From Methylibium sp. (GTDB taxonomy: Bacteria > Pseudomonadota > Gammaproteobacteria > Burkholderiales > Burkholderiaceae_C): a DNA stretch of 64,000 bases. The notes beneath the pieces were generated by a model, which saw only the letters and a program-made list of their open reading frames with translations, had not been told where the DNA came from and searched no databases. Shown here in pieces: positions 35,229 through 44,198 of this stretch (position 1 is its first letter; each line of letters starts with the position of its first letter). The stretch spans positions 78,494 to 142,493 of the forward strand of contig PNNH01000079.1 in NCBI GenBank assembly GCA_013824165.1, in the 5' to 3' direction. Position numbers and translations under genes: made by a program.

Positions 35229-36158
35229 ATGGGATTTTTCATTGAGACTCTGATCGGCGGCCTGATGTCGGGCATGCTGTATTCGCTGGTGGCGCTGGGC
35301 TTCGTGCTGATCTTCAAGGCCTCGGGCGTCTTCAACTTCGCTCAAGGCGCGATGGTGCTGTTCGCGGCGCTGGCGATGGCGCGCTTCTCCGAGTGGTTCC
35401 CGGCGCTGCTGGGCTTCGATAACAAGCTGCTGGCCAATCTGCTGGCCTTTGCCGCCGCGATGGTGGTGATGGTGATGGTGGCCTGGGCGATTGAGCGCCT
35501 GGTGCTGGGCAAGCTGGTGAACCAGGAGGGCATCACGCTGCTGATGGCGACGCTGGGCATCACCTATTTCCTCGACGGCTTCGGCCAGACCCTGTTCGGC
35601 AGCGAGATCTACAAGATCGACGTGGGCCTGCCCAAGGACCCGATGTTCCTGCTGGAGAGCACCTTCCAGGGCGGCATCCTGGTGAACAAGGAAGACCTCT
35701 ATGCAGCCGGCATTGCGGCGGCGCTGGTGGCCGGCCTGTCGGCCTTCTTCCAGTACACCGCCACCGGCCGAGCGCTGCGTGCGGTGGCCGATGACCACCA
35801 GGCCGCGCAGTCGATCGGCATTCCGCTCAACCGCATCTGGGTGATCGTGTGGTCGGTGGCCGGTTTTGTGGCGCTGGTGGCCGGCGTGATCTGGGGCTCG
35901 AAGCTGGGCGTGCAGTTCTCGCTCTCCCTGGTGGCGCTGAAGGCGCTGCCGGTGGTGATCCTGGGCGGCCTGACCTCGGTGCCGGGTGCCATCATCGGCG
36001 GGCTGGTGATCGGTGTCGGCGAGAAGCTGTCCGAGGTCTACATCGGCCCGATGCTGGGCGGCGGCATCGAGATCTGGTTCGGCTATGTGCTGGTGCTGTT
36101 CGTGCTGCTGGTGCGCCCGCAGGGACTGTTCGGCGAAAAGATCATTGACCGCGTCTGA
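35229..36158 (+). CDS. livH: ABC transporter permease, LivH type
   Basis: The 309-residue inner-membrane protein begins FFIETLIGGLMSGMLYSLVALGFVLIFKASGVFNFAQGAMVLFAA, the standard LivH opening with the FNFAQG motif. It carries several more transmembrane segments and the coupling-loop region TGRALRAVADDHQAAQSIGIPLNRIW (EAA-like). It forms the channel with LivM. The operon position is between livG and livM. Substrate specificity is not encoded here in a readable way. Confidence 0.95.
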   Translation: MGFFIETLIGGLMSGMLYSLVALGFVLIFKASGVFNFAQGAMVLFAALAMARFSEWFPALLGFDNKLLANLLAFAAAMVVMVMVAWAIERLVLGKLVNQEGITLLMATLGITYFLDGFGQTLFGSEIYKIDVGLPKDPMFLLESTFQGGILVNKEDLYAAGIAAALVAGLSAFFQYTATGRALRAVADDHQAAQSIGIPLNRIWVIVWSVAGFVALVAGVIWGSKLGVQFSLSLVALKALPVVILGGLTSVPGAIIGGLVIGVGEKLSEVYIGPMLGGGIEIWFGYVLVLFVLLVRPQGLFGEKIIDRV

Positions 36159-36208
36159 CGCTGGCGCAATGAATCGAAGCCCAAAGAACATCTGAAGAGA
36201 GACAAACC

Positions 36209-37285
36209 ATGCTCTACCGTGAGAACGGCCAGTTCAAGACTTCCTACCCGGCCGATCAGCAGATCTTCCCCATCGTGCAGGACCGCATCGGCATCGCGCT
36301 GCTGCTGCTGTTCGCGGTGGTCGGCGTGCCGCTGCTGGCGGATGAATACGCGTTTCGCGCCATCCTGATTCCCTTCCTGATCCTGGCGCTCGCGGCGCTG
36401 GGCCTGAACATCCTGGTGGGCTACTGCGGGCAGATCTCGCTGGGCACCGGCGCCTTCATGGCGGTGGGTGCCTATGCGGCCTACAACTTCCTGGTGCGGG
36501 TCGACGGCATGCCGGTGATCGCGGCCATCCTGCTGGGCGGCGTGTGCGCCACGGTGGTGGGGATCTTCTTCGGCATTCCCTCGCTGCGCATCAAGGGCCT
36601 GTATCTCGCAGTGGCCACGCTGGCGGCGCAGTTCTTTGTCGACTGGGCCTTCCTGCGCGTGCAGTGGTTCACCAACTACTCCACCTCGGGCACGGTCAGC
36701 GTGGCCGATCTGAAGCTGGCCGGCTATCCGATCGACAGCCCGGTGGCCAAGTATCTGTTCTGCCTGGGCTTCGTCGTGGTGTTCGCCTGGCTGGCCAAGA
36801 ACCTGGTGCGCAGCCATATCGGCCGCGAGTGGATGGCGATGCGCGATATGGACGTGGCGGCTTCCGTGATCGGTATCCGCCCGGTGTACGCCAAGCTGAC
36901 CGCCTTCGCGGTGAGCAGCTTCATCGTCGGCGTGGCCGGCGCGCTGTGGGGCTTCGTGCACCTGGGCTCCTGGGAGCCGGCGGCCTTCTCGATCGACCGC
37001 AGCTTCCAGCTGCTCTTCATGGTCATCATCGGCGGCCTGGGTTCCATCATGGGCAGCTTCTTCGGCGCCGCCTTCATCGTGGTGCTACCGATTTTCCTGA
37101 ACCAGGCACTGCCGCTGGTGGGCGACCTGCTCGGCCTGAACATCGGCACGGCACTGATCGCGCACACCGAGCTGATGATCTTCGGCGGCCTGATCGTGTT
37201 CTTCCTGATCGTCGAGCCGCACGGCCTGGCGCGCCTCTGGTCCATTGGCAAAGAAAAACTGCGCCTGTGGCCTTTCCCGCACTGA
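36209..37285 (+). CDS. livM: ABC transporter permease, LivM type
   Basis: The 358-residue permease starts at ATG 36209 with AGAGA upstream. It has an N-terminal extension (about 25 residues before the first helix) and motifs typical of LivM: ALAALGLNILVGYCGQISLGTGAFMAVGAYAAY, FFGIPSLRIKGLYLAVATLAAQF and the coupling segment RSHIGREWMAMRDMDVAASVIGI. The last helix ends EPHGLARLW. It partners LivH. It lies 50 nt after livH, and the binding-protein gene follows 65 nt later. Confidence 0.95.
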   Translation: MLYRENGQFKTSYPADQQIFPIVQDRIGIALLLLFAVVGVPLLADEYAFRAILIPFLILALAALGLNILVGYCGQISLGTGAFMAVGAYAAYNFLVRVDGMPVIAAILLGGVCATVVGIFFGIPSLRIKGLYLAVATLAAQFFVDWAFLRVQWFTNYSTSGTVSVADLKLAGYPIDSPVAKYLFCLGFVVVFAWLAKNLVRSHIGREWMAMRDMDVAASVIGIRPVYAKLTAFAVSSFIVGVAGALWGFVHLGSWEPAAFSIDRSFQLLFMVIIGGLGSIMGSFFGAAFIVVLPIFLNQALPLVGDLLGLNIGTALIAHTELMIFGGLIVFFLIVEPHGLARLWSIGKEKLRLWPFPH

Positions 37286-37350
37286 CGACGTTCCCAGCTC
37301 AAGCCTCATTCAACCCCGCACCGCAGAGTGCACATTCCTAGGAGACACGC

Positions 37351-38685
37351 ATGAAACTCAAGCAGCTCGCGATGGCCGCCTCGATGGCGGCAGCCGGACT
37401 GGCCTCGCTGGTGGCAATGCCGGCAGCCGCACAGGACAAGGTGCAGTTCTTTCCGGTGCTGTCCGGCCGCACCGGTCCGGTGGCGCCGAACGCCACGCCC
37501 TGGGCCAACGGCCACAACGATTACATGAAGCTGGTGAATGTCCGCGGCGGCATCAACGGCGTCAAGACGCTGGTGGAAGAGTGCGAAACCGCGTACGCGA
37601 CCGACCGCGGCGTCGAGTGCTATGAGCGCCTGAAGGGCAAGCATGGCGGTGCCACGGTGTTCCAGCCGCTGTCCACCGGCATCACCTTCGCGCTGACCGA
37701 CAAGGTGCCGGCCGACAAGATCTCGCTGATCACGTCGGGCTACGGCCGCAGCGACACGGCTGATGGTGGCGTGTTCAAGTGGAACTTCCCGCTGATCGGC
37801 CATTACTGGGTGGCCGGTGACGTGGTGCTGCAGCACATCGCCAAGAAGGAAGGCGGCTGGGACAAGCTCAAGGGCAAGAAGATCGCCGTCGTCTATCACG
37901 ACAGCGCCTTCGGCAAGGAGCTCCTGCCCATCGTGCAGGAGCGCGCCAAGATGCACGGCTTCGAGCTGCAGCTGCTGCCGGTGCCGGCGCCTGGCGTCGA
38001 GCAGAAGGCGATCTGGCTGCAGGTGCGCCAGCAGCGTCCTGACTTTGTCGTGATGCAGACCTGGGGCGTGATGACGCCGACCGCCATCAAGGAAGCCATT
38101 GCAACCGGCTACCCGCGCGAGAAGATGTTCGGCACCTGGTGGTCGGGCGCCGAGCCGGACCTGAAGGACGTCGGTGCGGCCGCCAAGGGCTATAGCGCGG
38201 TGATGATGCAGCACGGCGCCGAGACCGGCTCTGCCGTCGTCAAGGAGATCCTCGACAAGATCTATGCCAAGGGCGAGGGCGCCGGTCCGAAGGAAGACGT
38301 CGGCAGCGTGCTCTATATGCGCGGCGTGGTGGGCGCGATGCTGGCCACCGAAGGCGTGCGTGCGGCGCAGGAGCGTTTCGGCAAGGGCAAGGTCATGTCG
38401 GGCGAGCAGGCGCGCTGGGGTTACGAGAACCTCAACCTCACGCAGGCCAAGCTCGACGGGCTGGGCTTCAAGGGCGTGATGCGGCCGGTTTCCACCAGCT
38501 GTGCTGACCACCTGGGCGCCAACTGGGCGCGGGTGCACACCTGGGACGGCAGCAAGTTCGTCTGGGCTTCCGACTGGCTGCAGGCCGACGAGCAGATCAT
38601 CAAGCCGATGGTCAAGGCTTCGGCTGAGAAGTACGCCAACGAGAAGAAGCTGACCCGTCGCACGCCGGCTGACTGTCAGTCCTGA
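37351..38685 (+). CDS. Periplasmic binding protein of the branched-chain-type ABC importer
   Basis: The 444-residue protein has a signal peptide (KQLAMAASMAAAGLASLVAMPAAAQ) and the type I periplasmic-binding fold used by Liv transporters: FFPVLSGRTGPVAPNATPWANGHNDYMKLVNVRGGINGVKTLVEECETAYATDRGVECYERLK, then KIAVVYHDSAFGKELLPIVQERA and FVVMQTWGVMTPTAIKEA. AGGAG lies upstream of ATG 37351. Substrate is not leucine-specific by sequence; homologues near CoA ligases are often annotated for aromatic or fatty acids. A five-hairpin zone follows the stop, before livF. Confidence 0.9.
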   Translation: MKLKQLAMAASMAAAGLASLVAMPAAAQDKVQFFPVLSGRTGPVAPNATPWANGHNDYMKLVNVRGGINGVKTLVEECETAYATDRGVECYERLKGKHGGATVFQPLSTGITFALTDKVPADKISLITSGYGRSDTADGGVFKWNFPLIGHYWVAGDVVLQHIAKKEGGWDKLKGKKIAVVYHDSAFGKELLPIVQERAKMHGFELQLLPVPAPGVEQKAIWLQVRQQRPDFVVMQTWGVMTPTAIKEAIATGYPREKMFGTWWSGAEPDLKDVGAAAKGYSAVMMQHGAETGSAVVKEILDKIYAKGEGAGPKEDVGSVLYMRGVVGAMLATEGVRAAQERFGKGKVMSGEQARWGYENLNLTQAKLDGLGFKGVMRPVSTSCADHLGANWARVHTWDGSKFVWASDWLQADEQIIKPMVKASAEKYANEKKLTRRTPADCQS

Positions 38686-38873
38686 GGGCTGACAGCCAGC
38701 CAGGCCGACGCTGTCGGCCTGGCTGGCCCAAGTTGTGGGCTCCCTCCCCAACCCCTCCCTTCGAGAGGGAGGGGGCTGACACCACTCCCTACCCTCGCCC
38801 GAGGCGAGGGGGCTCCTTGCGGAGCCTTCTTCAAAGCACCGCGTGCGGCGCTTTGAAGAGCCAAGAGGTAACT
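38686..38873 (+). repeat. Cluster of five hairpins between binding-protein gene and livF
   Basis: This 188-nt gap contains five consecutive inverted repeats. They are a perfect 15-bp stem GCCAGCCAGGCCGAC with a 3-nt loop (38695-38727); CCCCTCCCT/AGGGAGGGG (38752-38774); CCCTCGCC/GGCGAGGG (38792-38810); GGCTCC/GGAGCC (38811-38826); and CTTCAAAGC/GCTTTGAAG with an inner CCG/CGG (38829-38858). None is followed by a T-run, so they are not ordinary terminators. They could stabilise the upstream transcript, which encodes the abundant binding protein, or reduce read-through into livF. The sequence looks like an intergenic repeat family. Confidence 0.8.
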
Positions 38874-39689
38874 ATGAGCAATGCCAACAACATCCTTCTG
38901 AACGTCAACGGCATCGAGGTCATCTACAACCATGTGATCCTGGTGCTCAAGGGCGTGTCGCTGCAGGTCAAGGAGGGCGGCATCGTCGCGCTGCTGGGCG
39001 GCAACGGTGCCGGCAAGACCACCACGCTGCGCGCGGTCAGCAATCTGCTGGCGGGTGAGCGCGGCGAGGTCACCAAGGGCTCGATCGAGCTGCGCGGCGA
39101 GCGCATCGAGCAGCTGAGCACCTCGGAGATGGTCAATCGCGGCGTGATCCAGGTGATGGAGGGCCGGCACTGCTTCGCCCACCTCAGCATCGAGGACAAC
39201 CTGATGACCGGCGCCTACACCCGCAAGGACGGCAAGGCGGCGGTGGCCGAGACGCTGGAGAAGGTCTACAACTACTTTCCGCGCCTGAAGACGCGGCGCA
39301 CTTCGCAGGCCGCCTACACCTCGGGCGGCGAGCAGCAGATGTGCGCCATCGGCCGCGCGCTGATGGCCAATCCGAAGATGGTGCTGCTGGACGAGCCCTC
39401 GATGGGCCTGGCGCCGCAGATCGTCGAAGAGGTGTTCGAGATCGTCAAAGACCTGAACGCCAAGGAAGGCACCACCTTCCTGCTGGCCGAGCAGAACACC
39501 AATATGGCGCTGCGCTACGCCGACTACGGCTACATCCTGGAGAACGGCCGTGTCGTGATGGACGGCGAGGCCAAGTCCCTGCGCGAGAACGAGGACGTCA
39601 AGGAGTTCTACCTCGGCATGGGCGGCGGCGACCGCAAGAGTTTCAAGGATGTGAAGAGCTACAAGCGCCGCAAGCGCTGGTTGGCCTGA
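38874..39689 (+). CDS. livF: ABC transporter ATP-binding protein, LivF type
   Basis: From ATG 38874 (AAGAGG upstream) the protein has 271 residues. It shows Walker A GGNGAGKTTTLRA near residue 43, Q-loop VIQVMEGRHCFAHLSIEDNL, the signature YTSGGEQQMCAIGRALMANP, Walker B MVLLDEPSMGLAP and a switch-region His replaced by LLAEQNTNMALRYADYGYIL, as in LivF. The C-terminus has a basic extension (DRKSFKDVKSYKRRKRWLA) longer than in typical LivF of about 235 residues. It is separated from the binding-protein gene by the hairpin cluster but clearly belongs to the same transporter. Confidence 0.94.
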   Translation: MSNANNILLNVNGIEVIYNHVILVLKGVSLQVKEGGIVALLGGNGAGKTTTLRAVSNLLAGERGEVTKGSIELRGERIEQLSTSEMVNRGVIQVMEGRHCFAHLSIEDNLMTGAYTRKDGKAAVAETLEKVYNYFPRLKTRRTSQAAYTSGGEQQMCAIGRALMANPKMVLLDEPSMGLAPQIVEEVFEIVKDLNAKEGTTFLLAEQNTNMALRYADYGYILENGRVVMDGEAKSLRENEDVKEFYLGMGGGDRKSFKDVKSYKRRKRWLA

Positions 39690-39729
39690 GCCCTTCGGCC
39701 GATCGTTCCGTTCATGTCCATACCCAGCG

Positions 39730-40035
39730 ATGAGTGATGCCAACGACTTCTTTGCCTTGCCCGCCTTCAAGCCGGACGAAGCACTGCTGAAGCTGAAACG
39801 CGATCTGCGCGACTTGCGCCAGCTGGCCGAACGTGACGGCGGTCGCAGCTTCACGCTGAAAGGGCAGGACGTGCTGGAGCTCTCTATCGATGGCGCGCAG
39901 TTGAACGCCAAGCTCGCTAAGCGCCCGGCGCAGCGGCCGGAATGGGACAGCTGGACCTGCAAGAGCAGCGCCGACGTGCGACGGCTGCAGGACGAGATCA
40001 AGAAGCGCCTGGCGCGCTGGACGACGGAAGACTGA
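39730..40035 (+). CDS. Small conserved-looking hypothetical protein of the CoA-ligase/ABC operon
   Basis: This 101-residue cytoplasmic protein (rich in Lys, Asp, Arg) contains a helix-forming start EALLKLKRDLRDLRQLAERDGGRSFTLKGQDVLELSIDGAQLNAKLAKRPAQRPEWDSWTCKSSADVRRLQDEIKKRLARW. No motif is recognised. It sits 40 nt after livF and 4 nt before the PaaK-like gene, so it is co-transcribed. The regular spacing of hydrophobic residues and the lack of a signal suggest a small globular accessory protein. Confidence 0.75.
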   Translation: MSDANDFFALPAFKPDEALLKLKRDLRDLRQLAERDGGRSFTLKGQDVLELSIDGAQLNAKLAKRPAQRPEWDSWTCKSSADVRRLQDEIKKRLARWTTED

Positions 40036-40039
40036 TGAC

Positions 40040-41284
40040 ATGAGCGCTGCTTTCTACGACGCCCTGGAGACCCGGGATCCGGCTGAGCGCGAGCGCGCGC
40101 TGCTGCAGGCCCTGCCGGGCCAGATCGCGCATGCGCAGCGCCATGCGCCGGCCTTCGCCGAGCTGCTGGCCGGCGTCGACGCCGCCAGCATCGATTCACG
40201 CGCGGCCCTGGCCCGCCTGCCGGTGACGCGCAAGAGCGAGCTGCTGGAGCGTCAACAACAGCAGCGCACCATCAACCCCTTTGGCGGTTTCTCGGCCATC
40301 GGCTGGGGCGCGGCGCGGCGCGTGTTTCAGTCGCCCGGCACGATCTACGAACCCGAAGGCCGCGCGCCGGACTACTGGCGCGTGGCGCGTGCGATGCATG
40401 CGGCGGGCTTCGCCGCCGGTGAGCTGATCCACAACAGCTTCTCCTACCACCTGACGCCGGCCGGCTCGATGATGGAAACCGGCGCGCATGCGATCGGCTG
40501 CACGGTGTTTCCGGGCGGCGTCGGCAATACCGAGCTGCAGCTGCAGGCCATCGCCGAGCTGCGCCCCAGCGGCTATGCCGGCACGCCCAGCTTCCTGAAG
40601 ATCCTGGTCGACAAGGCCGCCGAAGCGGGCCAGCGCCTCTCGATTCAGAAGGCCCTGGTCAGCGGCGAGGCCTTTCCTGCGGCGCTGCGCGACTGGCTTT
40701 CCGAGCGCGGGGTTGCGGGCTATCAGGCCTATGCCACCGCCGATGTGGGCCTGATCGCCTACGAGACCGCGGCGCGCGAAGGCCTTGTGATCGATGAAGG
40801 CGTGATCGTCGAGATCGTGCGCCCTGGCAGCGGTGAGCCGGTGGCGGTGGGCGAGGTGGGCGAGCTGGTTGTCACCACGCTGAACCCCGACTACCCGCTG
40901 ATCCGTTTTGGCACCGGCGACCTCTCGGCCATGCTGCCCGGCGCTTGCCCAACCGGCCGCAGCAACGGCCGGATCAAGGGCTGGATGGGCCGTGCCGACC
41001 AGAGCGCCAAGGTGCGCGGCATGTTCGTGCATGCCAAGCAGGTGGCCGAGATCGCCCGGCGCTTCCCCGAGGTGCTGCGCGCCCGCCTGGTCGTCGAAGG
41101 CGAGATGGCCAACGACCGCATGACGCTCAAGCTGGAAGTCAGCACCCAGCCCGAGGGCTTGGCTGACAAGGTGGCCGGCGCGATCCGCGACGTGACCAAG
41201 CTGCGCGGCGAAGTGGTGCTGCTCACACCCGGCAGCCTGCCGAACGATGGACGCGTCGTCGAAGACCTCCGCAAATTCGACTGA
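40040..41284 (+). CDS. Phenylacetate-CoA ligase (PaaK)-like AMP-binding protein
   Basis: The 414-residue protein resembles PaaK-type ligases: FAELLAGVDAASIDSRAALARLPVTRKSELL at the front, the core KALVSGEAFPAALRDWLSERGVAGYQAYATADVG, YPLIRFGTGDLSAMLPG and a C-terminal VRGMFVHAKQVAEIARRFPE. The AMP P-loop, SSGTTGKP in PaaK, reads FQSPGTIYEPEG here, so the Ser/Thr/Gly-rich loop and its Lys are lost. It may be inactive, use a modified site, or have another function. It ends the operon that starts with a second CoA ligase and is followed by a hairpin-rich gap. Confidence 0.82.
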   Translation: MSAAFYDALETRDPAERERALLQALPGQIAHAQRHAPAFAELLAGVDAASIDSRAALARLPVTRKSELLERQQQQRTINPFGGFSAIGWGAARRVFQSPGTIYEPEGRAPDYWRVARAMHAAGFAAGELIHNSFSYHLTPAGSMMETGAHAIGCTVFPGGVGNTELQLQAIAELRPSGYAGTPSFLKILVDKAAEAGQRLSIQKALVSGEAFPAALRDWLSERGVAGYQAYATADVGLIAYETAAREGLVIDEGVIVEIVRPGSGEPVAVGEVGELVVTTLNPDYPLIRFGTGDLSAMLPGACPTGRSNGRIKGWMGRADQSAKVRGMFVHAKQVAEIARRFPEVLRARLVVEGEMANDRMTLKLEVSTQPEGLADKVAGAIRDVTKLRGEVVLLTPGSLPNDGRVVEDLRKFD

Positions 41285-41320
41285 GAGAGCTTCCCTGCTG
41301 CGCCGCCGCCATGCGTCGTT

Positions 41321-41378
41321 GGCCGGTGCTCGGAATCCTCACGTACAGGAAGTACGTTCCGGTTCCTGTGCGCCGGCC
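41321..41378. repeat. Cruciform-forming intergenic repeat between convergent genes
   Basis: The 154-nt gap after the PaaK-like gene contains a long-armed inverted repeat: outer arms GGCCGGTGC (41321-41329) and GCGCCGGCC (41370-41378) and an inner stem ACGTAC-aggaa-GTACGT (41341-41357). The two flanking genes are convergent, so it may act as a bidirectional barrier to read-through, but there is no T-run. It resembles dispersed repeats seen in proteobacterial intergenic regions; a genome search would show whether it is multicopy. Confidence 0.6.
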
Positions 41379-41438
41379 GCCTAGCCTGACAGCGGCTCGC
41401 TGAGGGAAGTCCTCGGCCTTCGACCTGCGGTCCTGGCT

Positions 41439-43016
41439 TTAACGCTGGCTGCGGTCCAGGTTGAAGGCCGCTACCAATCCGCTCAATCGCACCGCCTGCT
41501 CGCGCAACTGCTCGGCGGCGGCGGTGGATTCTTCCACCAGCGCGGCGTTCTGCTGCGTCATCTGATCCAGCTGCGACACGGCCTGGTTGATCTGGCCGAT
41601 GCCGCCGCCTTGCTCGCGCGCACCGGCCGAGACCTCGGCAATGATGTCGGCCACGCGCTGCACGCTGGAGACGATCTCCTGCATCGTGCTGCCGGCCTCG
41701 TCGACCAGGCGGGCGCCGCTGTCCACCGTCTCGACGCTGCGGCCCACCAGCTGCTTGATCTCCTTGGCCGCCTCGGCGCTGCGGCCGGCCAGCGAGCGCA
41801 CCTCGGAGGCCACGACCGCGAAGCCACGGCCTTGTTCGCCGGCACGCGCCGCCTCGACCGCGGCGTTCAGCGCCAGGATGTTGGTCTGGAAGGCGATGCC
41901 GTCGATCACGCCGATGATGTCACCGATGCGGGCCGAACTGGTCTTGATCTGGTCCATGGTCGACACGACCTGGGCCACCACCTGACCGCCACGCGCGGCC
42001 ACGCTGGCGGCCGAGCCGGCCAGCTGGTTGGCTTGCGCCGCGGCATCGGCCGACTGGTTGACGCCGCCGGTCAGCTCTTCCATCGATGAGGCGGTCTGCT
42101 GCAGATTGCTGGCTGCCTGTTCGGTCCGCATCGACAAGTCCTGGTTGCCGGTGGCCACTTCGGCGCTGGCGGTCTGGATCGAGTCGGCAGCGCTGCGGAT
42201 GTCGCCCACCAGGGCGCGCAGCTTGTCCTGCATCGCGGCCAGGCCCGCCAGCAGGCGGCCCAGCTCGTCACCTCCTTCGGGCACGAAGCTGGAACTCAGG
42301 TCGCCCTGGGCGATGCGGTCCGCCACGACGATGGCGCGGTTCACCGGCCGGGTGATGCTGCGCGTGATGGCCCAGGCCAGCAGGGCTCCAAGGCCCATGG
42401 CCAGCAGCGTCAGCAGGGCCAGCATCCACAGGTCGCTGCGGATGTCAGCCAGCATGTCCTCGGCCTGCGCGCGGCTGGCTTTGTCCTGTGCTGCGGCAAA
42501 GTCGGAGACCTGCTGGCGCCACAGGGCTTCGGCCGGCTTGACAGCCGAGGTCAGCGTCATCGTGGCATCGATGTTGGAGCCCTCGCTGCCTTCCTTGGCG
42601 GCCTTTTGGATCAGCGGCAGCGTTTTGCTGGCGCTGGCCTGGATGTCGGCGAGCTGCTTGCGCTCGGCCTCGTCCCGGGTGTCGCCGATCAGGGCAGCCA
42701 GCGCGCTCTCATCCTTCTGGTAGTTGGTCCGTGCCGCCTCGAACTGCTTGAGCTCGGAGGCGATTTCCTGCGGGTCGGTCAAGAGCGTGAGGCTGCGGGC
42801 CTGGACGGCCATGGCATTGATGCTGTGCAGCATCGCATTGCCCAAGGTGCTCTTGGCGTTGTTGATCTCCACCACCTGCTGCAGCCGCTGGCCCAGCGTA
42901 CGCAGCTGGCTTGCGCCCAGCGCCGCCACCAGCAGCAGCAGGCCCAGCAGCAACGCGAAACTCAGGCCCAGCCGGCGTCCCACCGAAGCGCCCAACGCTT
43001 GTCTCCATGTGCTCAT
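41439..43016 (-). CDS. Methyl-accepting chemotaxis protein (chemoreceptor)
   Basis: From ATG 43016 the protein has 525 residues. It has a first transmembrane helix ([21 protein letters not shown]), a periplasmic four-helix-bundle sensor of about 150 residues, a second helix ([22 protein letters not shown]), a HAMP linker ([26 protein letters not shown]) and the cytoplasmic signalling hairpin. The tip sequence [36 protein letters not shown] is intact. The C-terminus (FNLDRSQR) lacks a CheR-binding pentapeptide. It signals to CheA/CheW, which are not in this window. The ligand is unknown. Confidence 0.95.
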   Translation of the reverse strand: MSTWRQALGASVGRRLGLSFALLLGLLLLVAALGASQLRTLGQRLQQVVEINNAKSTLGNAMLHSINAMAVQARSLTLLTDPQEIASELKQFEAARTNYQKDESALAALIGDTRDEAERKQLADIQASASKTLPLIQKAAKEGSEGSNIDATMTLTSAVKPAEALWRQQVSDFAAAQDKASRAQAEDMLADIRSDLWMLALLTLLAMGLGALLAWAITRSITRPVNRAIVVADRIAQGDLSSSFVPEGGDELGRLLAGLAAMQDKLRALVGDIRSAADSIQTASAEVATGNQDLSMRTEQAASNLQQTASSMEELTGGVNQSADAAAQANQLAGSAASVAARGGQVVAQVVSTMDQIKTSSARIGDIIGVIDGIAFQTNILALNAAVEAARAGEQGRGFAVVASEVRSLAGRSAEAAKEIKQLVGRSVETVDSGARLVDEAGSTMQEIVSSVQRVADIIAEVSAGAREQGGGIGQINQAVSQLDQMTQQNAALVEESTAAAEQLREQAVRLSGLVAAFNLDRSQR

Positions 43017-43214
43017 TGTTTGTCTCCGTTTTGTTGTCGTTCTCTGCCCCCCGGATCTTTGCGCCGGACAGCCGATTTGACTGTTGCAGGGGTGACAAAG
43101 AAGCCGTCCCGCCACAGGGGTTTACGTAGTTTCCGAAACGTTCCGGGCATATTGCACATCTAGCATCCGGCTGTGATTCCACAGACAAACCCACCACGTG
43201 CGAGGAAGACAACG

Positions 43215-44186
43215 ATGAAAAAGAAGCTACTGCTGCTGAGCCTGGCCTCCCTGACCGCAGGGGCGGCTCTGGCCGAATACCCGGATAAACCTGTCACCAT
43301 CGTCGTGCCCTTCGCCGCCGGTGGACCCACCGACAAGGTGGCACGCGATCTGGCCGAGTCGCTGCGCAAGCCGCTGGGCGCCACCATCGTGATCGAGAAC
43401 GTCGGCGGTGCCGGGGGCACACTGGGCGCCACCAAGGTGGCCAAGGCGGCACCGGACGGCTACACCGTGCTGCTGCATCACATCGGCATGGCGACTTCAC
43501 CGGCTTTGTATCGCAATCTTCAGTACAAGACCCTGGATGATTTCGAGTACCTGGGCATGGTCAACGAGGTGCCGATGACGCTGATCGGCAAGCCCGGCCT
43601 GCCGGCCAACAGCTATCCGGAACTGGTCAAGTGGCTGGAGGCCAACAAGGGCAAGATCAATCTGGCCAATGCCGGCCTGGGCGCTGCCTCGCATCTGTGC
43701 GGCCTGCTGTTCCAGAGTGCGCTGAAGATCGACATGACCACCGTGCCGTACAAGGGCACCGGCCCCGCGATGACCGACCTGATGGGCGGGCAGGTCGACC
43801 TGATGTGCGACCAGACCACCAACACCACCAGCCAGATCGAGGGCGGCAAGGTCAAGGCCTATGCCGTCACGACCACGAAGCGCCTGACGACACCGGCCCT
43901 GGCCAAGCTGCCGACGCTGGACGAGATGGGTATGAAGGGCTTCAACGTGTCGATCTGGCACGGTGTCTATGCACCGAAGAACACGCCCAAGGCGGTGCTC
44001 GACAAGATCTCGACGGCGCTGCGCACCGCGATCCGCGACCCGGAGTTCATCAAGCGCCAGGAAGCGCTGGGCGCTGTGGTGGTGACCGATGGCCGCGTCA
44101 ACGGCGCCGAGCACAAGAAGTTTGTTGAAGCCGAGATCAACAAGTGGGGCCCCGTCATCAAAGCCGCCGGGCAATATGCCGACTGA
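43215..44186 (+). CDS. Bug-family (TctC) tripartite-tricarboxylate-type binding protein
   Basis: From ATG 43215 (GAGGAAG upstream) the protein has 323 residues and a signal peptide (KKKLLLLSLASLTAGAALA). Family hallmarks are YPDKPVTIVVPFAAGGPTDKVARDLAESL, TIVIENVGGAGGTLGATKVAKAAPDGYTVL, NLANAGLGAASHLCGLLFQ and VPYKGTGPAMTDLMGGQVDLMCDQ. Bug proteins bind carboxylates or related small molecules in the periplasm, and most lack a cognate TctAB permease nearby, as here. It diverges from the chemoreceptor with 198 nt between starts; I see no clear promoter in that gap. Confidence 0.94.
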   Translation: MKKKLLLLSLASLTAGAALAEYPDKPVTIVVPFAAGGPTDKVARDLAESLRKPLGATIVIENVGGAGGTLGATKVAKAAPDGYTVLLHHIGMATSPALYRNLQYKTLDDFEYLGMVNEVPMTLIGKPGLPANSYPELVKWLEANKGKINLANAGLGAASHLCGLLFQSALKIDMTTVPYKGTGPAMTDLMGGQVDLMCDQTTNTTSQIEGGKVKAYAVTTTKRLTTPALAKLPTLDEMGMKGFNVSIWHGVYAPKNTPKAVLDKISTALRTAIRDPEFIKRQEALGAVVVTDGRVNGAEHKKFVEAEINKWGPVIKAAGQYAD

Positions 44187-44198
44187 GGACCGAGGACT

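Noticed and set aside
43017..43214. Flagellar sigma factor (FliA) promoter for the chemoreceptor
   Set aside because: A GCCGATT string is present, but on the plus strand and without a correctly spaced TAAAG; the match is not sufficient.
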